64,000 nucleotides of DNA from Chaetoderma sp. LZ-2023a (GCA_034401795.1 CM067360.1:124351901-124415900), one strand, 5' to 3'; shown: positions 42,266-54,834, counted from the first letter of the stretch. Numbers and translations: made by a program. Notes: generated by a model from the sequence alone, not told the origin.

Positions 42266-44894
42266 GTAAGCTGTCATGGCAATGTAATGGAGGGATGTGA
42301 GCTGTCACTAATATCTAATGTCATAATCAAATACGTTAGTTGATGTCACAATTAAAATTAGGTAACTCTATCATGAAAATAGACAAGTCTGTTACAAAAG
42401 TGTACGAATTGTATGTCTGATGAATTAAAAATTTTGTTAGTATTCTGTTGAATATTTTAAAACCAATTCGACTCAGAACTTTTGCTATTTGTCTTAAAAT
42501 TAATTTTCTGGAAATTGAGGATTCAAAGTTTCAAATCAATTCCAACACACATACATAGTGGCTAGAAATGTTTGGGTGATTATCTACAAATGGATCTGTT
42601 TTTGAAAATTTATCACTGGAATGACTGGTGCGATTATTGCACCAGTCATTCTAGCGATAAACTTTAAAAAATGGTTCTCCTGGCCTGCCACTTGCCATTT
42701 CTTAAAATCACTACAGAAATTCATTCTATAGTTCATTACAGACTTTGTTTAGATACAGAAACTGTATTATCATGATGCAACAGAGATGAAGTGACATGAT
42801 GTATTTCTGAGTTATATGAGTCAATTATATAAGATTATTTACATTTTCTAGTTAAATATGATGTTCATGGCTTGAAATTGACGCTAGCGCTGAGATTACT
42901 TGAGATTTCTCAGTGCTAGTATTATTTGTGTTTTAACCATTTCAATGACAAATCTCTGATAAAATAAATTTTTTACAAAATAAAACATATTCTGTTAAAT
43001 ATTTTGAAATTAATATGACTGAGGGGAATTGCTGCCTAAGGCAACAATGGCTTCCAGTCATTTTAATCTCAAAATATTTAACAACGTTCATGTATGTTTG
43101 GCTCCTAATTGATACAGGAGATTTCTCAGTGAGCAGGTTAACCAGGACAGTGAGCTAATAAGAATTTGTCCTACATAGACAGTGTTTAATAATGCTTATC
43201 CATCACCAAACAGATATTCTTTTCCATAGAATCCAATAAGTAAAAGAATTCTAATGCAATTTTGAGCAGCAACAAATTTCAGCAAAACTGTGCTCGAAAT
43301 TTGACCAGTTCCTGTGCGTACATCACTGGTGCACTCTCACAAACTACTGATCCAAATTCGCTCAAATTTTAACACAACTCGTGTTGTTTGTGGGTAAGAT
43401 GATTCCCAGACGTTGGCCATGATCTACGGGAAATAACCCCAGATCTTGATTGGATGAGATTACGAATCTATAGTACCTCGGAAACCGCTGATTAGATGTT
43501 GCTCAAATGTTAGCCGAAATGTTATTACCGTACATTACTATTCCACAATGTTGATCATGATGTGAAGAAAGAATCAGGAAAATCGTTAAAAAATCTTTAG
43601 AGTCAAAAATGGCATGGGTAAAAATTGTTAATGTGTTCTACATGCACATGTTGCATCTAACATTGTGATTTGACCTTCACAGCACAATATCTGCATGCAT
43701 ATCAAATGACGTTATAGCATATCAGCCAAGGTCAGGTTCGACTCGCTAACTATAGTCAGTTTGCTGGTTTACTGAACATGCGCAGTTGCTCTGCCCAGTC
43801 GGACGCTAAATAGTTAACTATAGTTTGTTGGTTCCCGATTTCCCCATTGAATTACTATTGCAGAAAATTTGGAGCCGGGTACCGGTCTCCATTAACCCTT
43901 TCTGTCATCTGTTTTAATAGCCTACGAAAATGGGTTATTTTTGTCCGCTAAGACGTCAAAAAGCGTCGATATGACATAAAATGGGAAGGAATAACGGCTT
44001 GGGAACATTGACATACAATGGGAAAGCATAATTTCATCAAATCTAATATTGTGTGAAATATTTACACTTTTATACGCATTTATTTTTGGCAAGCGATCGG
44101 TGTCCGCCATTTTGAAATTTACGCAAATTTAACACTAACCATCTGAACCGAGCTCGGGTGCTCGGTTGACTATAGTTGACTAGCTAGTTAACTATTTTAA
44201 GTTCAACTGGGAATCTAGTTAGCTATAGCTAACTATGGTTAGGAGTCGAACTTGACCCAGAAAAGTACATGAACCCTGTGCACCCATGATTGTAAGTGTA
44301 CCTGCACCAACCATTTTTTGCCAGCATTGTGCATGTAACAAGGCCCTTTTGTGATCCCTGAAAATGGTACTGCTTTTTCTTGATAATATGATGGCTAAGC
44401 TAGTCACTAAATCTGCCAATTAACCAAAAATGGCTTCTGCAGTGGTCTTGAGAAATGTCCATTTGCAGACTAAGAGAAGATAATTTTTGAAAATTTACAA
44501 CTGGAATAACTGGCTCGATAACCGAGCCAATCATTCTAGTCGTAAATTTTCAAAAATAGTTTTCTCTTGGTCTGAAAATATACATTTTCTATGAGAAAAT
44601 TGAATTTTTTTAAACCAATTCGAGGGTTAAAGGCGAAAATAATTACTATGACCACCATGATCTACAGTGCGCATGTCCTGTCAGGCTGCTTTCGTGCTCT
44701 GACATTTTTATGTTCCTACATGTAAAACTATCAGGGTTGAAATTTTAACAAATCTCTGTAAAGTGGTTAAGGATCATATGGATCATATAGATAATGTTAT
44801 GATTGCAATAAAAGGTAACTGTGGTCAATGATGAAACATCTGGCACGAGCAGTAAATAATAGTTGTTTATTTTTGGCATATATTTTTGTTACAG
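42266..44894 (+). other. Myosin intron 7
   Basis: Contains a MITE-2-like piece (42285-42560), MITE-1 copies (42575-42720, 44424-44636), a MITE-4 copy (42940-43140) and a degenerate dispersed repeat (43255-43480). In 43620-44260 only AT-rich sequence with repeated TAGTTAACTA motifs was seen. No gene. Confidence 0.6.
44424..44636. mobile_element. MITE-1 copy
   Basis: TTAACCAAAAATGGCTTCTG start (slightly truncated), near-perfect palindrome around CTCGATAACCGAG, and a right end GAGGGTTAAAGG. Confidence 0.8.
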
Positions 44895-44953
44895 CAAGCA
44901 TTACGAGGACAGGAAGCCTTGCCTTCCAGGGCAGAACCACCGTGAGATCGAAG
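44895..44953 (+). CDS. Myosin window exon 8
   Basis: Acceptor TTGTTACAG, donor AAG-GTACTC, 59 nt: completes Ala and reads SITRTGSLAFQGRTTVRSK, the loop 2 region just before the second actin-binding helix. Phase 1 to phase 0. Confidence 0.9.
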
Positions 44954-44964
44954 GTACTCATTAG

Positions 44965-45196
44965 CCATTAAATTTTCAAGCCACTCAAAAACAGCTTCTG
45001 CACTGTTCCTGAGAAATGTCCATTTGCAGGCCAAGAGAAGACTATTTTTGAAAATTTACCACTGGAATGACTGGCTCGATAATCGAGCCAGTCATTCCAG
45101 TGGTAAATTTTCAAAAATAGTCTTCTCTTGGCCTGCAAATGGATATTCTCACTGAGAAAATTGAATTTTTCTTGAACAAATTTGAGAATTAAAGGA
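44965..45196. mobile_element. MITE-1 copy at intron base 12, with a perfect 123-bp palindrome
   Basis: TTAG at 44961-44964 and TTAA at 45197-45200. Bases 45020-45142 form two exactly complementary 61-base arms around one central base. It starts 11 bases after the splice donor. Confidence 0.88.
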
Positions 45197-45337
45197 TTAA
45201 GTGTGGGAACCATTGAAGCAATAAATAGACCAAGGTCCATAATACTCACATGGAATAAATTAAGTGGTAATAATGTGAATCTCCATATATGCCTATTCAA
45301 TACATTATTCCCAACACACACACACACAAACCCATCT

Positions 45338-45470
45338 CTGTGTACCCCCCCCGGCCATCTCTGTGTACACACCCTTCCCCCCCCCACCCCCCCCCCCCCA
45401 CCCCCATCTCTGTGTACACACCCTCCCCCCCCCACCCATCTCTGTGTACACACCCTCCCCACACCCCTCT
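45338..45470. repeat. C-rich minisatellite (CCCATCTCTGTGTACACACCC)
   Basis: About four copies of CCATCTCTGTGTACACACCC separated by poly-C runs with A interruptions. Confidence 0.85.
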
Positions 45471-45828
45471 AATGCTCTGATGATTTACAAGGGGAAAATT
45501 CATAAACATGTAACAATATTTATAATTATTACTTTGAAAATCTAAGTTTTCTCATAAAAGAGAGAATATTTTTCAAAATTAATCACTGGAATAACTGGCT
45601 CGTTTATCGAGCCAGCCATTCCAGTGATAAATTTTCAAAGAGTCTCCTCTTGTTCTGCAAATGGAGCTTTTGCAAGACCGCTGTAGAAGCTGTTTTGTCC
45701 ACATTGAGCCTTAATGTGTTACGCCAGAAGGATGTATTAGAGGATATGCAGATATTTTATAGCTTTAATTATTTGAGGGCTGTCGCTTTTCCCACATAGT
45801 CCTAAGATGTGGCTATGTTACTATGTTA

Positions 45829-46445
45829 ATAGGCGCAGTGGGCGAATGATTAGGGGCTTGAGTGGGCGAGTGATTAGGGACTTGAGTCAGTGAGTGATTA
45901 GGGACTTGAGTGGACGAGTGATTAGGGACTTGAATGGGCGAGTGATTAGGGACTTGAGTGGGCGAGTGATTAGGGACTTGAGTGGGCGAGTGATTAGGGA
46001 CTTGAGTCGGTGAGTGATTAGGGACTTGAGTGGACGAGTGATTAGGGACTTGAATGGGCGAGTGATTAGGGACTTGAGTGGGCGAGTGATTAGGGACTTG
46101 AGTGGGTGAGTGATTAGGGACTTGAGTCGGTGAGTGATTAGGGACTTGAGTGGGCGAGTGATTAGGGACTTGAGTGGGCGAGTGATTAGGGACTTGAGCC
46201 TGTAACTCTTGGTTTGCAGGTTCATTTCCCCACCGGTCTGCTGCATTGTGTCCTTGAACAAGTCACTTAACTCTGTGTTGTTCCATTCGACCTATGCTGT
46301 AAATAGGTACCTGAGATGACATAGCTCTCTGTGCGCCGAATGTGGCGGCCAGGATTGGACTGTCATATGAACAGGGGATCAGATGTAAAGCAATTAGAGC
46401 ATGCAATTTCATAGAGTTCATTGCAATATAAATGTACTAGATATC
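45829..46445 (+). mobile_element. tRNA-derived SINE with expanded 5' part
   Basis: Pol III-type boxes: an A-box-like TAGGCGCAGTGGGC at 45829 and a B-box-like GGTTCATTTCC at 46219-46229. The body GTGTCCTTGAACAAGTCACT and AGGTACCTGAGATGAC is typical of metazoan tRNA-SINE tails. Between the boxes the A-box segment has been multiplied about 15 times (see next entry). Not a functional tRNA gene: no cloverleaf can be drawn. Confidence 0.7.
45845..46198. repeat. 24-bp minisatellite within the SINE, about 15 units
   Basis: Unit GGGCGAGTGATTAGGGACTTGAGT, with variants (GGACGAG, CGGTGAG, GAATGGG) recurring in a pattern that suggests multi-unit duplications. 24 is a multiple of three, so a spurious antisense repeat frame (ITRPLKSL) runs through it. 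Confidence 0.93.
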
Positions 46446-48544
46446 TATCTACTATTTACACTTGACTGTTAGGAGTTAATCATTGAAAGCTAATGTGTCA
46501 CATGCATTTATTGTTCACCATGCATTCCCTGGCGTCGCAGGCAGGCGACATAAATATCATAAAAAGTCATTGTCTAATTGTGTTTATTTGTTTTCGGAGA
46601 ATAAATTTACAATGCCTGCATGAATATTTGTCAAACTTTGCAACCTCATATGTGACCAGCAAATATGCACCGTCTGCACTGAAACACAGTCAGATGGAAG
46701 GTTTTCTCAGGTATGCATGTGCAATAGTTATCCAACACAAATCACATTTATTGTTTGAGGCTAGTCAAGGGAGATAATTAACAAATATAGAAATCCTTCA
46801 CTGAATCACAATTTTATCTCCCTTGAAAAAAAATAAAAATCAAATCTGATTTCTGCTGGATTAGCATCAATGTGGAGTTAAATTTTCCAATGGATCTGTC
46901 CATATCAACCCGCCACTTAATTCACTCTTTGCTAAGTTCTAAAGACCCCTTGTCTTTTAATCTCAACTTTTACCCTATTCATTCTGCCAGACTCATAAGT
47001 TCCCTGAGGTTGACAGCGCTACTTTCCTTCATTGTGTTATTATATTCATCAATAGTAACTCCCACTCTGAGGCATCCATGTAGATTTTCAGAATTAAATG
47101 GGAGTTAAAATCTGTCTGCGACTTCAGTATGAAACGTGTTCAGTCAACATTGTACTCACTGGGATATAAGAACATCCCAGTCCATGAGTGAGTTCAATCA
47201 CTTATTAGTTATTTAAACAAGTATAGTACAGAACAATTGGTAAAGACATCCACAGTAAGTTTACATTGCATGTTTTAACAGTAATCAGAGCCTGTGGACA
47301 TTTATGTATTGGGTAGGTAATTTGAACCTATTGACCTAGTAAACGGATTGAATGTGATTTTTTGTCAAATATATTACCTGAGGTAAATTGTAACGAGGAC
47401 TTACTTTCCTTATCCTCGCCCACACAAATCATTCACACTATGTCGAGGTTTGCAAAAGGTAAGATGCTTAATTTTCTTGTCTACCAATTGAACACACCCA
47501 CATCAACCCTCACTGTCAATACAGCTTAACCCATTTCATTCTTTGTACATGGAGATTATATCTGCTAATGACTGACAGAATTTAGAAAAAACCAAGCATG
47601 ATAAATAACCAGAAGGTTAAATATTTGAACTTGTCACCAATTTTGGAGGTCCTAGGTACTCCACACCATGAAATCTGGGAGTTGTGAGCTGAAACTTTGG
47701 GGTCCCAAACTGAAACCTGGTGTTCCACGCAATATTTCTCATCCATGCTAAAGTTAGAGGCTACCATGGACTCAAAAAGTGAGTTGTAGCGGTCCCATGG
47801 TAGATTTTAGTAATTTTCTGCAAAAACCAATAAAACTAAAAAAATAAAAAATATGGTATTTAAGCCATACAAGAATTTCAGGGGGCCCACAGCCCCTACT
47901 TTTGGGGTCCCAAGCCGCATTTTTAGGCATATATGCCCTCAAAAGTACCCATATGAGAAGGCCTGTTGTTAGCTGATATGCAAGTATTTCCTAGTAGTTC
48001 CCAATGTTTCCCCTTATTTCCCGGTATTTCTCAGTATTTTCCACTGCTCTGTGAATTACACATAGAGCATTTGACGTGAGCATCCCTGGCTACAGCTTGG
48101 AATATAGGCTACCAATGTGCTTATCAGTACAGGTTTTACCTATTTCATATTATTTCCGTAATACCACATAATTAACTTCACACCATAAAGGGTATAAGTA
48201 TTGCATTCACTACATTCAGTTCTGTCTGTTTATGTGGGTTTGTTTGTGTGTTGTGTATCCAGAGCTGTATCTCAAAAACTGCTCATCCGACTTTCTCAGA
48301 TTTAAAACAACAGAGGAACTGTCAGTTGATAATGATTCCCAGACTCTGGCCATGATCAGGTAAATGAACCTGACCTAGATCTATTGATACTCTTGACACT
48401 TCTCGTCCGATTTAACTCAAATTTTAACACAAAAAGGTGAATCGTTACACTGGGAGTCCATGGTGTGGTCCGACCACTCCAGAAAAATTTGTACAATTTG
48501 ACAAAATACGGAAAGGTGAGGTTCTGCAATCTCTGATAACTCAT

Positions 48545-48725
48545 TTCTACTTCGAATAATACTTACCAGATGTACTATTATGATAATGTCTGTTATCTAG
48601 TCTAGCTCAAAATAAACAAACTCTTATGGTCCTGCCCACACTGTGTCCGGGAATTACCATAGCCGCAGGTACCGAGTCAATTCCCAATCACAGTCAGATT
48701 CGTCTATTTTGCTCTCCTTGCTAGT
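48545..48725 (+). repeat. Left inverted terminal repeat of DIRS element 4
   Basis: TTCTACTTCGAATAATACTT start; matches the right repeat with indels (GTGTCC.GGAATTAC, CAATTCCCAATCACAGTCAG). Confidence 0.85.
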
Positions 48726-49361
48726 CGCGTTTTTGAGCTCTCTAAAATTTTTAATTTTCTACGGAGTTTAGCAGTTTCTGTGTAATTCATTGCTGGAAGG
48801 AGGGAAAAAAAAGGGAAATCATCACAAGGGCAGGTTGTATCAATCTAGAATTTATACATTCGTGCCGTAATGACTGTTTGAAATTTCCTTAAATGGCACA
48901 TTGTTTTAAAATGGTAGCCATTGTTGGAGTCGCCCGGTACCTGTTAACTGGTTAATCTTATCCGGGTACTCGGTTAATTTCTCTTGCGACTCAGTTCCTT
49001 CCAAGATGGATGCGCCCTTAGCCAAGATGGCGGCGCCCATGATTAATGTTTCGTTTGGGCTTGGCGTGTCTATGCACTGTTTTATGCCGATTTTTAGCTC
49101 TCGCTTCATTGTCGAGGATGTTTGTAGCGATCGGCCTTTATTTCTTGGCTGTATTAACGTTAGTTAATTTCCAAGTTGTGTTTATTAATTTTCACTCAAA
49201 AAAGTTTCAAATATTTCCTGCCTAAAGGCGTGATTATCATTAATTTAAGAGAAAGTTAATGTTTCTAAGTAATTCTACTTTACAATCAAGTCAATTGTGC
49301 GTATTGCTCGTCATCGTATGTCATGTGCAGCGTTTTAATTCTCTGTGTTCGCAGAAGGCCA

Positions 49362-51317
49362 AGAATCAGGACACTGTGTCACAAATGCAACAGGTTCATG
49401 AAGCGCAAGTTTAATGGTCATCACTGTGTCGCTTGCGCGAAGTGCAAAGTGGGAAGTCCGTGTGATGTGTGTGCCAAGTGGTCGTCAGAGTTGGTGGCAG
49501 AGTTCGATCGTGATCGTCGTGCGCGCTTGGAGAGGATCGCGAGGAACAAGGCGGCCAAGCTGAATCAGGCATCAGTGAGAGGACTAGAAGATCGTCTGAG
49601 CGAGCGAATGAATTCAGCATTGGGCGTATGGGCGGCCCAGTTCAAGGCAATGTTTGAGTCCTTGCAATCCACGATCCCGACGATGCAGGCTGGTGCAGGG
49701 CAACCTTTCGGTGGTCCAGCTAGTTCTGTGGAGTGACAAGCACCTGTCCTTTCTCTGACCTTGGCTCAAGAGCTGATGGCGGAGGAGGATCTTCTCCTAA
49801 TGGAAGATTCCGGCATGCCGGATATTTCGTTGACGGCTCAACCAGGTACATCCCAGGGATCTCCCTCGGGATTTGTACGGGTTTGCCAAGCGGGTGGTGA
49901 TGTCGACATTCCGTCGGGCATTTTCCAACCGGATTTCACTCAACCCGCGTTGTCGTTGGAGCCATGTTTTGCGGTTCCTAGCGGCACCCCAGAGGTGTTA
50001 GGTGCGGCTCCTCTCGAAGTGCCGGCATCTACCGTGGTGAAAGTGGCTGTAGTCCCGCCTCCTGTGCTGGAGCCGATGGACTGCAGTGAATCTGTGTCTG
50101 GCGATTCCTTGGACACTGGTGCCGCTAGTAGTCGGACTATGGACGCGCTTCATGGTGGAAGAAGTGCGGGCCATAGCTCTCAGCATGGATCATCGGTGGC
50201 CTGCTCATCCAAGGGTGAGAAGGAAGATGAGAACGGTAGTTCATTGATGGACGAGTCCTCTTTTTGCACCGAAGCTGAATGGATGCAGGTCCTTGGCTGG
50301 ATATCCGACCGTCTTGGGTTGGCATCGGATCAAGGATCTTAGCGCGATCCGGCGATGGAACGGATGTCAGAGCGGACGGCTAGCGCTCTGTCAAGTGGCT
50401 CTTTGGCCATGCCGACGCTCCCGTTGGACACGCAGGCTTCCGACATGTTGGAGGTTGCGGCGTATCGTCTGGTTCAACCAGATTATGCATTGACCAAAGC
50501 CCCGAAGGGGATAAGGAGTAGGGTCCATTTTCCGCAGCTGGCCTACCATCAGTATGCCCGAGTTCCACGGCTTTCCATCAGGGAGCGAGAGGTGCTGAAT
50601 AGGCCATTGGCTGGCAAATCGAAGGGGCATTCTCGTCCTTTCGTTTCCCAGGCCAATAAAGATTCGTTTAATGAGATAACGCTCATTGAAAATGCGACGA
50701 GGGCAACCATGGCTGCGCTCTCGCATGGATGTACCGTCCTGCAGGGTATGCTGACCTGCGTGGCGGAAGGTGGAAAGTGCCAGAGGCTGCTCCCGGAGTT
50801 GTCCGGGACACCATGCGCTTCTCCCAGGATTGGCTGGCCAGGGTGATCACCAGATCATTGGCGGAGCGAAGGAGAATGGTTCTCGACTGTGTAGAACCAG
50901 GACCTGAGATGAGGGCTGCGTTATCTTCTGCGCCTTTCATTGGTCCAGGCTTGTTCGGCGGCTCAGCACGGCAAGCCTTATCCAAGGTCGCGTCAATTGT
51001 CGCTGAGCAGGAAGTAGACGGCAAGTCGTGGAAGTCGACTAAGAGGACACAGCCGCAGCAGTCCTACAAACAGCATCGGCATGATCAACAGAGGCAGAGC
51101 CAGAGATCGCCCTTCTGGCCGTGATGCCCATCGGGCATCCGGATTGCAGGGACCTGGCCGTTCGTCCTCATACAAGTCCTCTAATAAGAGGCCGTATGAG
51201 GAGGACAGGAAGGGTGGCGGTTCGGGTCGCGGCGGTTATCATAAGGATAGCTGTGGCGGCGGTCCCGGGCCGTCATATTCCAAGAAACCGCGGGGCGGCT
51301 GTGGAGGCCGGTCCTGA
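49362..51317 (+). pseudogene. Gag-like ORF remnant, DIRS element 4
   Basis: The start is placed near the acceptor-like TGTGTTCGCAG. Cys cluster: LCHKCNRF, HHCVACAKC and CDVCAKW, the same order as in elements 1-3. In-frame stops occur at 49734 (TGA) and 50340 (TAG). The frame moves near 50770, again near 51100, and ends in a Gly/Arg-rich tail (GGGSGRGGYHKD). Conserved pieces include SDMLEVAAYRLVQPDYALTK and FIGPGLFGG, which align with VDMFEAAEASI and MTGPGLFGG of element 2. Non-functional. Confidence 0.82.
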
Positions 51318-51349
51318 CGGGTTTCCGGCGGAATCAGTTCCCGCTGTGT

Positions 51350-53428
51350 CAGGAATGAAGGAAGTCGAGAATCTTCACCCAAGCGATTTAGCATCTTATC
51401 GTGCAATATCGACCGCCAGCTGTGTGCAGATTCCTACAATCGGAGGCAAACTTCAACTGTTCTCAAGCCAATGGGAACGGGTCGTGCGAGATTGTTTATT
51501 CTGTCAGTGGTTAAGAAATGGCTATGAACCGGACTGGCTCATCCGTCAATCATTAGTTCCGTTAACATTGACTCCAGTGTGGACTCCCGTTCCAAGGGAA
51601 TCCGATCGTCTAGATGCCATTTGCTCAGAAACCGAAGCTCTTCAGCGGAAGAACGCGATTCATCTAGTCCGCAATCAGTCCTCCCTAGGCTTCTATTCGA
51701 TGATGTTCCTCGTTCCGAAATGTACCGGAGGTTGGAGACCAATTCTCAATCTCATACCGTTGAGCAAATTTATTCTTTCTCCAAAATTTCAGATGGAGAC
51801 TGTAGCAGCGGTGATGACAGGGCTGAGAAAGGCATGTGTCGATAGATCTGAAGGGTGCATATTTTCATATTCCAATGTCAATTCCTTTTCAGAAATACCT
51901 TCGCTTTGCATTCCAAGACAATGTTTGGGAATTCAATGCGCTTCCATTCGGCCTGACCACAGCACCGAGGGTGACTTCTTATCTTCGCAGGAGAAACATA
52001 GCTGTTCATACTTACATAGATGACTGGCTGCTGAAGGCGGGGAATCCAGTCACTCTGCGCAACAATCTTCAGGTAGTCCTAGCCTTACTAAAGGATCTAG
52101 GATGGATTGTGAATCTAGAGAAATCAGAATTGACTCCATCCCAGGAGTTTGTTTATCTGGGAATATTTTTCAACCTCAGAGACGGCGTAGCTTTTCCGGC
52201 GGAGAGCAGAGTCAAGAGTTTGATTGCAGTTCTGGAGTCAGTTTCTCTAGGAACCTTTCTGACGGCGTGCCAATTTCTCAGGATACTGGGTTTACTAGTG
52301 TCCCTGGAGAAAGTGGTTCCTTATGAGGCACTCAGGCGCAGGCCGATTCAGATGTATCTAATGTCATTCTGGTCTCAGAGAACGGATCCATTATCTCTGA
52401 AAATTCCAGTGAAAGAACTATTGATATTCCATTCAGTGGTGTTATCAGAACAGAATCTGCTGCGAGGTGTTCCTGTACAACCTCCTCAACCACGGATGTC
52501 CATCTTCACAGATGCATCAACGACGGGTTGGGGAGTGGTATTGGACGATCAGTCAGTGTCAGGGGAATGGGATCGGACCAATGCGCAGAAACATATCAAT
52601 GTTCTCGAATTATTAACAGTGACATTAGCACTTCGAAAAAATTGAGAGCTTAATCCGAGACAAGATTGTACTAGTAAGGACAGACAACTCAACAGTGGTG
52701 TCTTATTTGAACCACCAAGGCGGGACGAGATCACCGGAGTTGTGTATGATGATTTGGAACCTTCTGATGTGGTGCCAAGAGAGGAATGTTATTCTTCTGC
52801 AGCACACATTCCAGGAAGACTGAACATCTTAGCAGATGCTCTCAGTCGAAGGACGGTTTGTCGTCCGACGGAGTGGCAGCTCAACCAATCGGTAGCAGAG
52901 GTTCTATTCAAACATTGGAGCAAGCCAAATGTTGACCTGTTTGTGATGAAACAGAACGCAAAGACGGACCCGCTAGCTCTAGTGGTAGACGCACTGGTGA
53001 TAAGTTGGAAGGGAATGTACGCATATGCGTATCCTCCAACGATTCTCATCCCAAAAGTTCTGGCAAAGATAAGAGAGGGTATGGGCCTAGTACTACTGAT
53101 TGCCCCTTATTGGCCAGGCCGATCATGGTTTACGGATCTGCTGGACCTTCTGATCTGCAATCCAATCCCTCTTCCAGACAGAAGATATCTAATCTCTCAG
53201 AACAGGGGTCTGTATCTCCACGACAGACCAGAAATGTTCAAATTGACTGCATGGATGTTATCAAGCAGCGTGCAATTAAGGGTGGCTTTTCTGAGCAAGC
53301 AGCGAAATTTGTTGCTTCAGCCAGAAGAGGGTCAACCACTAAAACATATAATTATAGAATCAACAAATTTGCAGGGTGGTGTAAGGGAAGAGATATCGAT
53401 CCCTTTTCTGCATCTGTTCAACACGTAG
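51350..53428 (+). pseudogene. RT-RNase H ORF remnant, DIRS element 4
   Basis: Visible pieces: GGWRPILNLIPLSKF, a frameshift near 51835, SIDLKGAYFHIPM, FGLTTAPRV with an in-frame gap before TSYLRRR, an intact YIDDW (52013 on), RNase H (FTDAS, VLELLT), another frameshift near 52645, RTDNST in a different frame, LADALSRR, and the conserved tail NVDLFVMKQNAK, LIAPYWPGRSWF. At least three frame changes, so no active enzyme. Confidence 0.88.
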
Positions 53429-53863
53429 CAGATTTTATCTGTCATTTATACGAAGTTGACAAACTTCAACCCAAGTTTAATTAGACATGGCTTGGTGTCC
53501 TGTCAGATGTCTGAAAATGTATAAAAAAACCGTACTGAGGAGTGGATAGATGACCCAAAATCTCTGTGGTTATGTCTTAAAGCTCCTCATTTGCGCGCCT
53601 CGGAAGATACTATTTCTCGTTGGATAGTCGATGCTATTCAGATATCGCACAAAATCACTACAGGAAAGCAGATTGATCGTGCAAATGCCCATCAGGTCCG
53701 AGTACTAGCAGCAGCATCGGCCCTTTTTAAGGGTGTCTCATTAGAGGAGGTGATGTCTGTAGCACAATGGCATGCCGAGTCGTCATTGACTGATTTCTAC
53801 CTTCGTGACATCTCCAGCGCACTTAATCCGGTAGCCGTCGCCAATTTATCGAATCTGAACTAA
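53251..53863 (+). pseudogene. Tyrosine recombinase remnant, DIRS element 4
   Basis: The N-terminal part (GGFSEQAAKFVASARRG, YNYRINKFAGW) stops at 53484. A deletion of about 430 bases relative to element 2 removes the segment with the first catalytic Arg. The C-terminal part resumes in another frame with SEDTISRWIVDAIQ, HQVR and LTDFYLRD. Inactive. Confidence 0.87.
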
Positions 53864-54475
53864 GCCACATCCGACCACTATTTCGCACACATCACAAGTT
53901 CTTGCACTTGCACTGAACAATGGTCATGCAGATGACCTGAGAACGACCATGGATTGGGCCGAGCTCCTGTGATGAACTAAAAAGACCAAGCACTCAAAAT
54001 GGTGAGTGTTTACATTAATTAAGTGACTAATTTTAAGTTTACTTATAGTCGAAATACCAGACTATTTAAGTAAATAGTCTGGACAAGAACATCTTATTCT
54101 TTTGCAGACATTAGACTCATTCCAATTTGAAATTCTAATCGATATACTGATAGTTTTTTCAAAATTTAGAAGTTGTAGTAGCTTCTTTGCACTCTCCGGA
54201 CTGCCCTAGCTGAGACTTGGGGCTGACACGGGTCTGGTGGGTGTTGTTCCCCGTTTTTTGAAGGCCCTCTAAAATTTGTGCGGACAAATGAGGTGGGGGG
54301 AGCGCGGTCTAGACCATGGAAGTTTAGCACTCCATGAGTCAGATGGCAGAACCCAAGCGTATGCCAGGGTTCTAGTCTCTTCACAGCCTTCTCCGTCGGA
54401 TGGTAGATGAGTGCTGGTTCGAGCCTCACCTCCTCCCACCGGTATTTCTTGGCTGTTGAAATCCGGAGTTTATCA
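53864..54475 (+). other. 3' noncoding block of DIRS element 4
   Basis: No gene. Not visibly related to the 3' blocks of elements 1-3. Confidence 0.5.
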
Positions 54476-54571
54476 TGATAGTACATCTGGTAAGTATTAT
54501 TCGAAGTAGAATAAAAAAAGCATCCGCTTTTGTTTCTACGAGAATTCTTAATACTTACCAGATGTACTATG
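54476..54571 (+). repeat. Internal complementary region of DIRS element 4
   Basis: ATTCGAAGTAGAATAAAAAA joins the complements of the left tip and the right tip. It contains GGTAAGTATT and, inverted, AATACTTACC. Confidence 0.85.
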
Positions 54572-54637
54572 GCCCTCTCTCAGCCGCCCCGCTGAGGTGA
54601 GGCTGAGCTGCTTTCGCTGTTTATCAAGGCAAATATA

Positions 54638-54834
54638 AGACGAATCTGACTGTGATTGGGAATTGACTTGGTACCTGGGGCTATAGTAATTCCAGGACAC
54701 AGTGTGGGCAGGACCAGGAGAGAGCGGAGTTTTTAATTGTTTATTTTGAGCTAGACTAGATAATAGACATTATCATAATAGTACATCTGGTAAGTATTAA
54801 GAATTCTCGTAGAAACAAAAGCGGATGCTTTTTT
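54638..54834 (+). repeat. Right inverted terminal repeat of DIRS element 4
   Basis: Complement of the left repeat, ending GCGGATGCTTTTTT. It ends 23 bases before a MITE-1 copy. Confidence 0.83.

Larger units (their letters stand above)
48545..54834 (+). mobile_element. DIRS-like retrotransposon, element 4 (second lineage, inactive)
   Basis: A separate, more diverged DIRS family. The left repeat (48545-48725) is the reverse complement of 54638-54834, and an internal complementary region at 54476-54571 carries both tips. Gag, RT-RH and YR are recognisable but broken by stops, frameshifts and a deletion. Orientation is the same as the other three copies and the myosin gene. Confidence 0.88.

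Noticed and set aside
44968..45462. 164-codon minus-strand ORF
   Set aside because: Spans a MITE-1 palindrome and the C-rich minisatellite; Gly-rich part is the repeat.
45829..46240. tRNA gene
   Set aside because: A- and B-box-like motifs are present but nearly 400 bases apart with a satellite between; no cloverleaf. Called a SINE.
45887..46261. Minus-strand frame with repeated ITRPLKSL
   Set aside because: Direct product of the 24-bp minisatellite; no other coding evidence.
51121..51317. Separate Gly-rich protein in element 4
   Set aside because: It is the displaced C-terminal tail of the broken gag, matching the Arg/Gly tail position of elements 1 and 2.
49323..53863. Element 4 as a functional retrotransposon
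   Set aside because: In-frame stops at 49734 and 50340, several frameshifts and a YR deletion.
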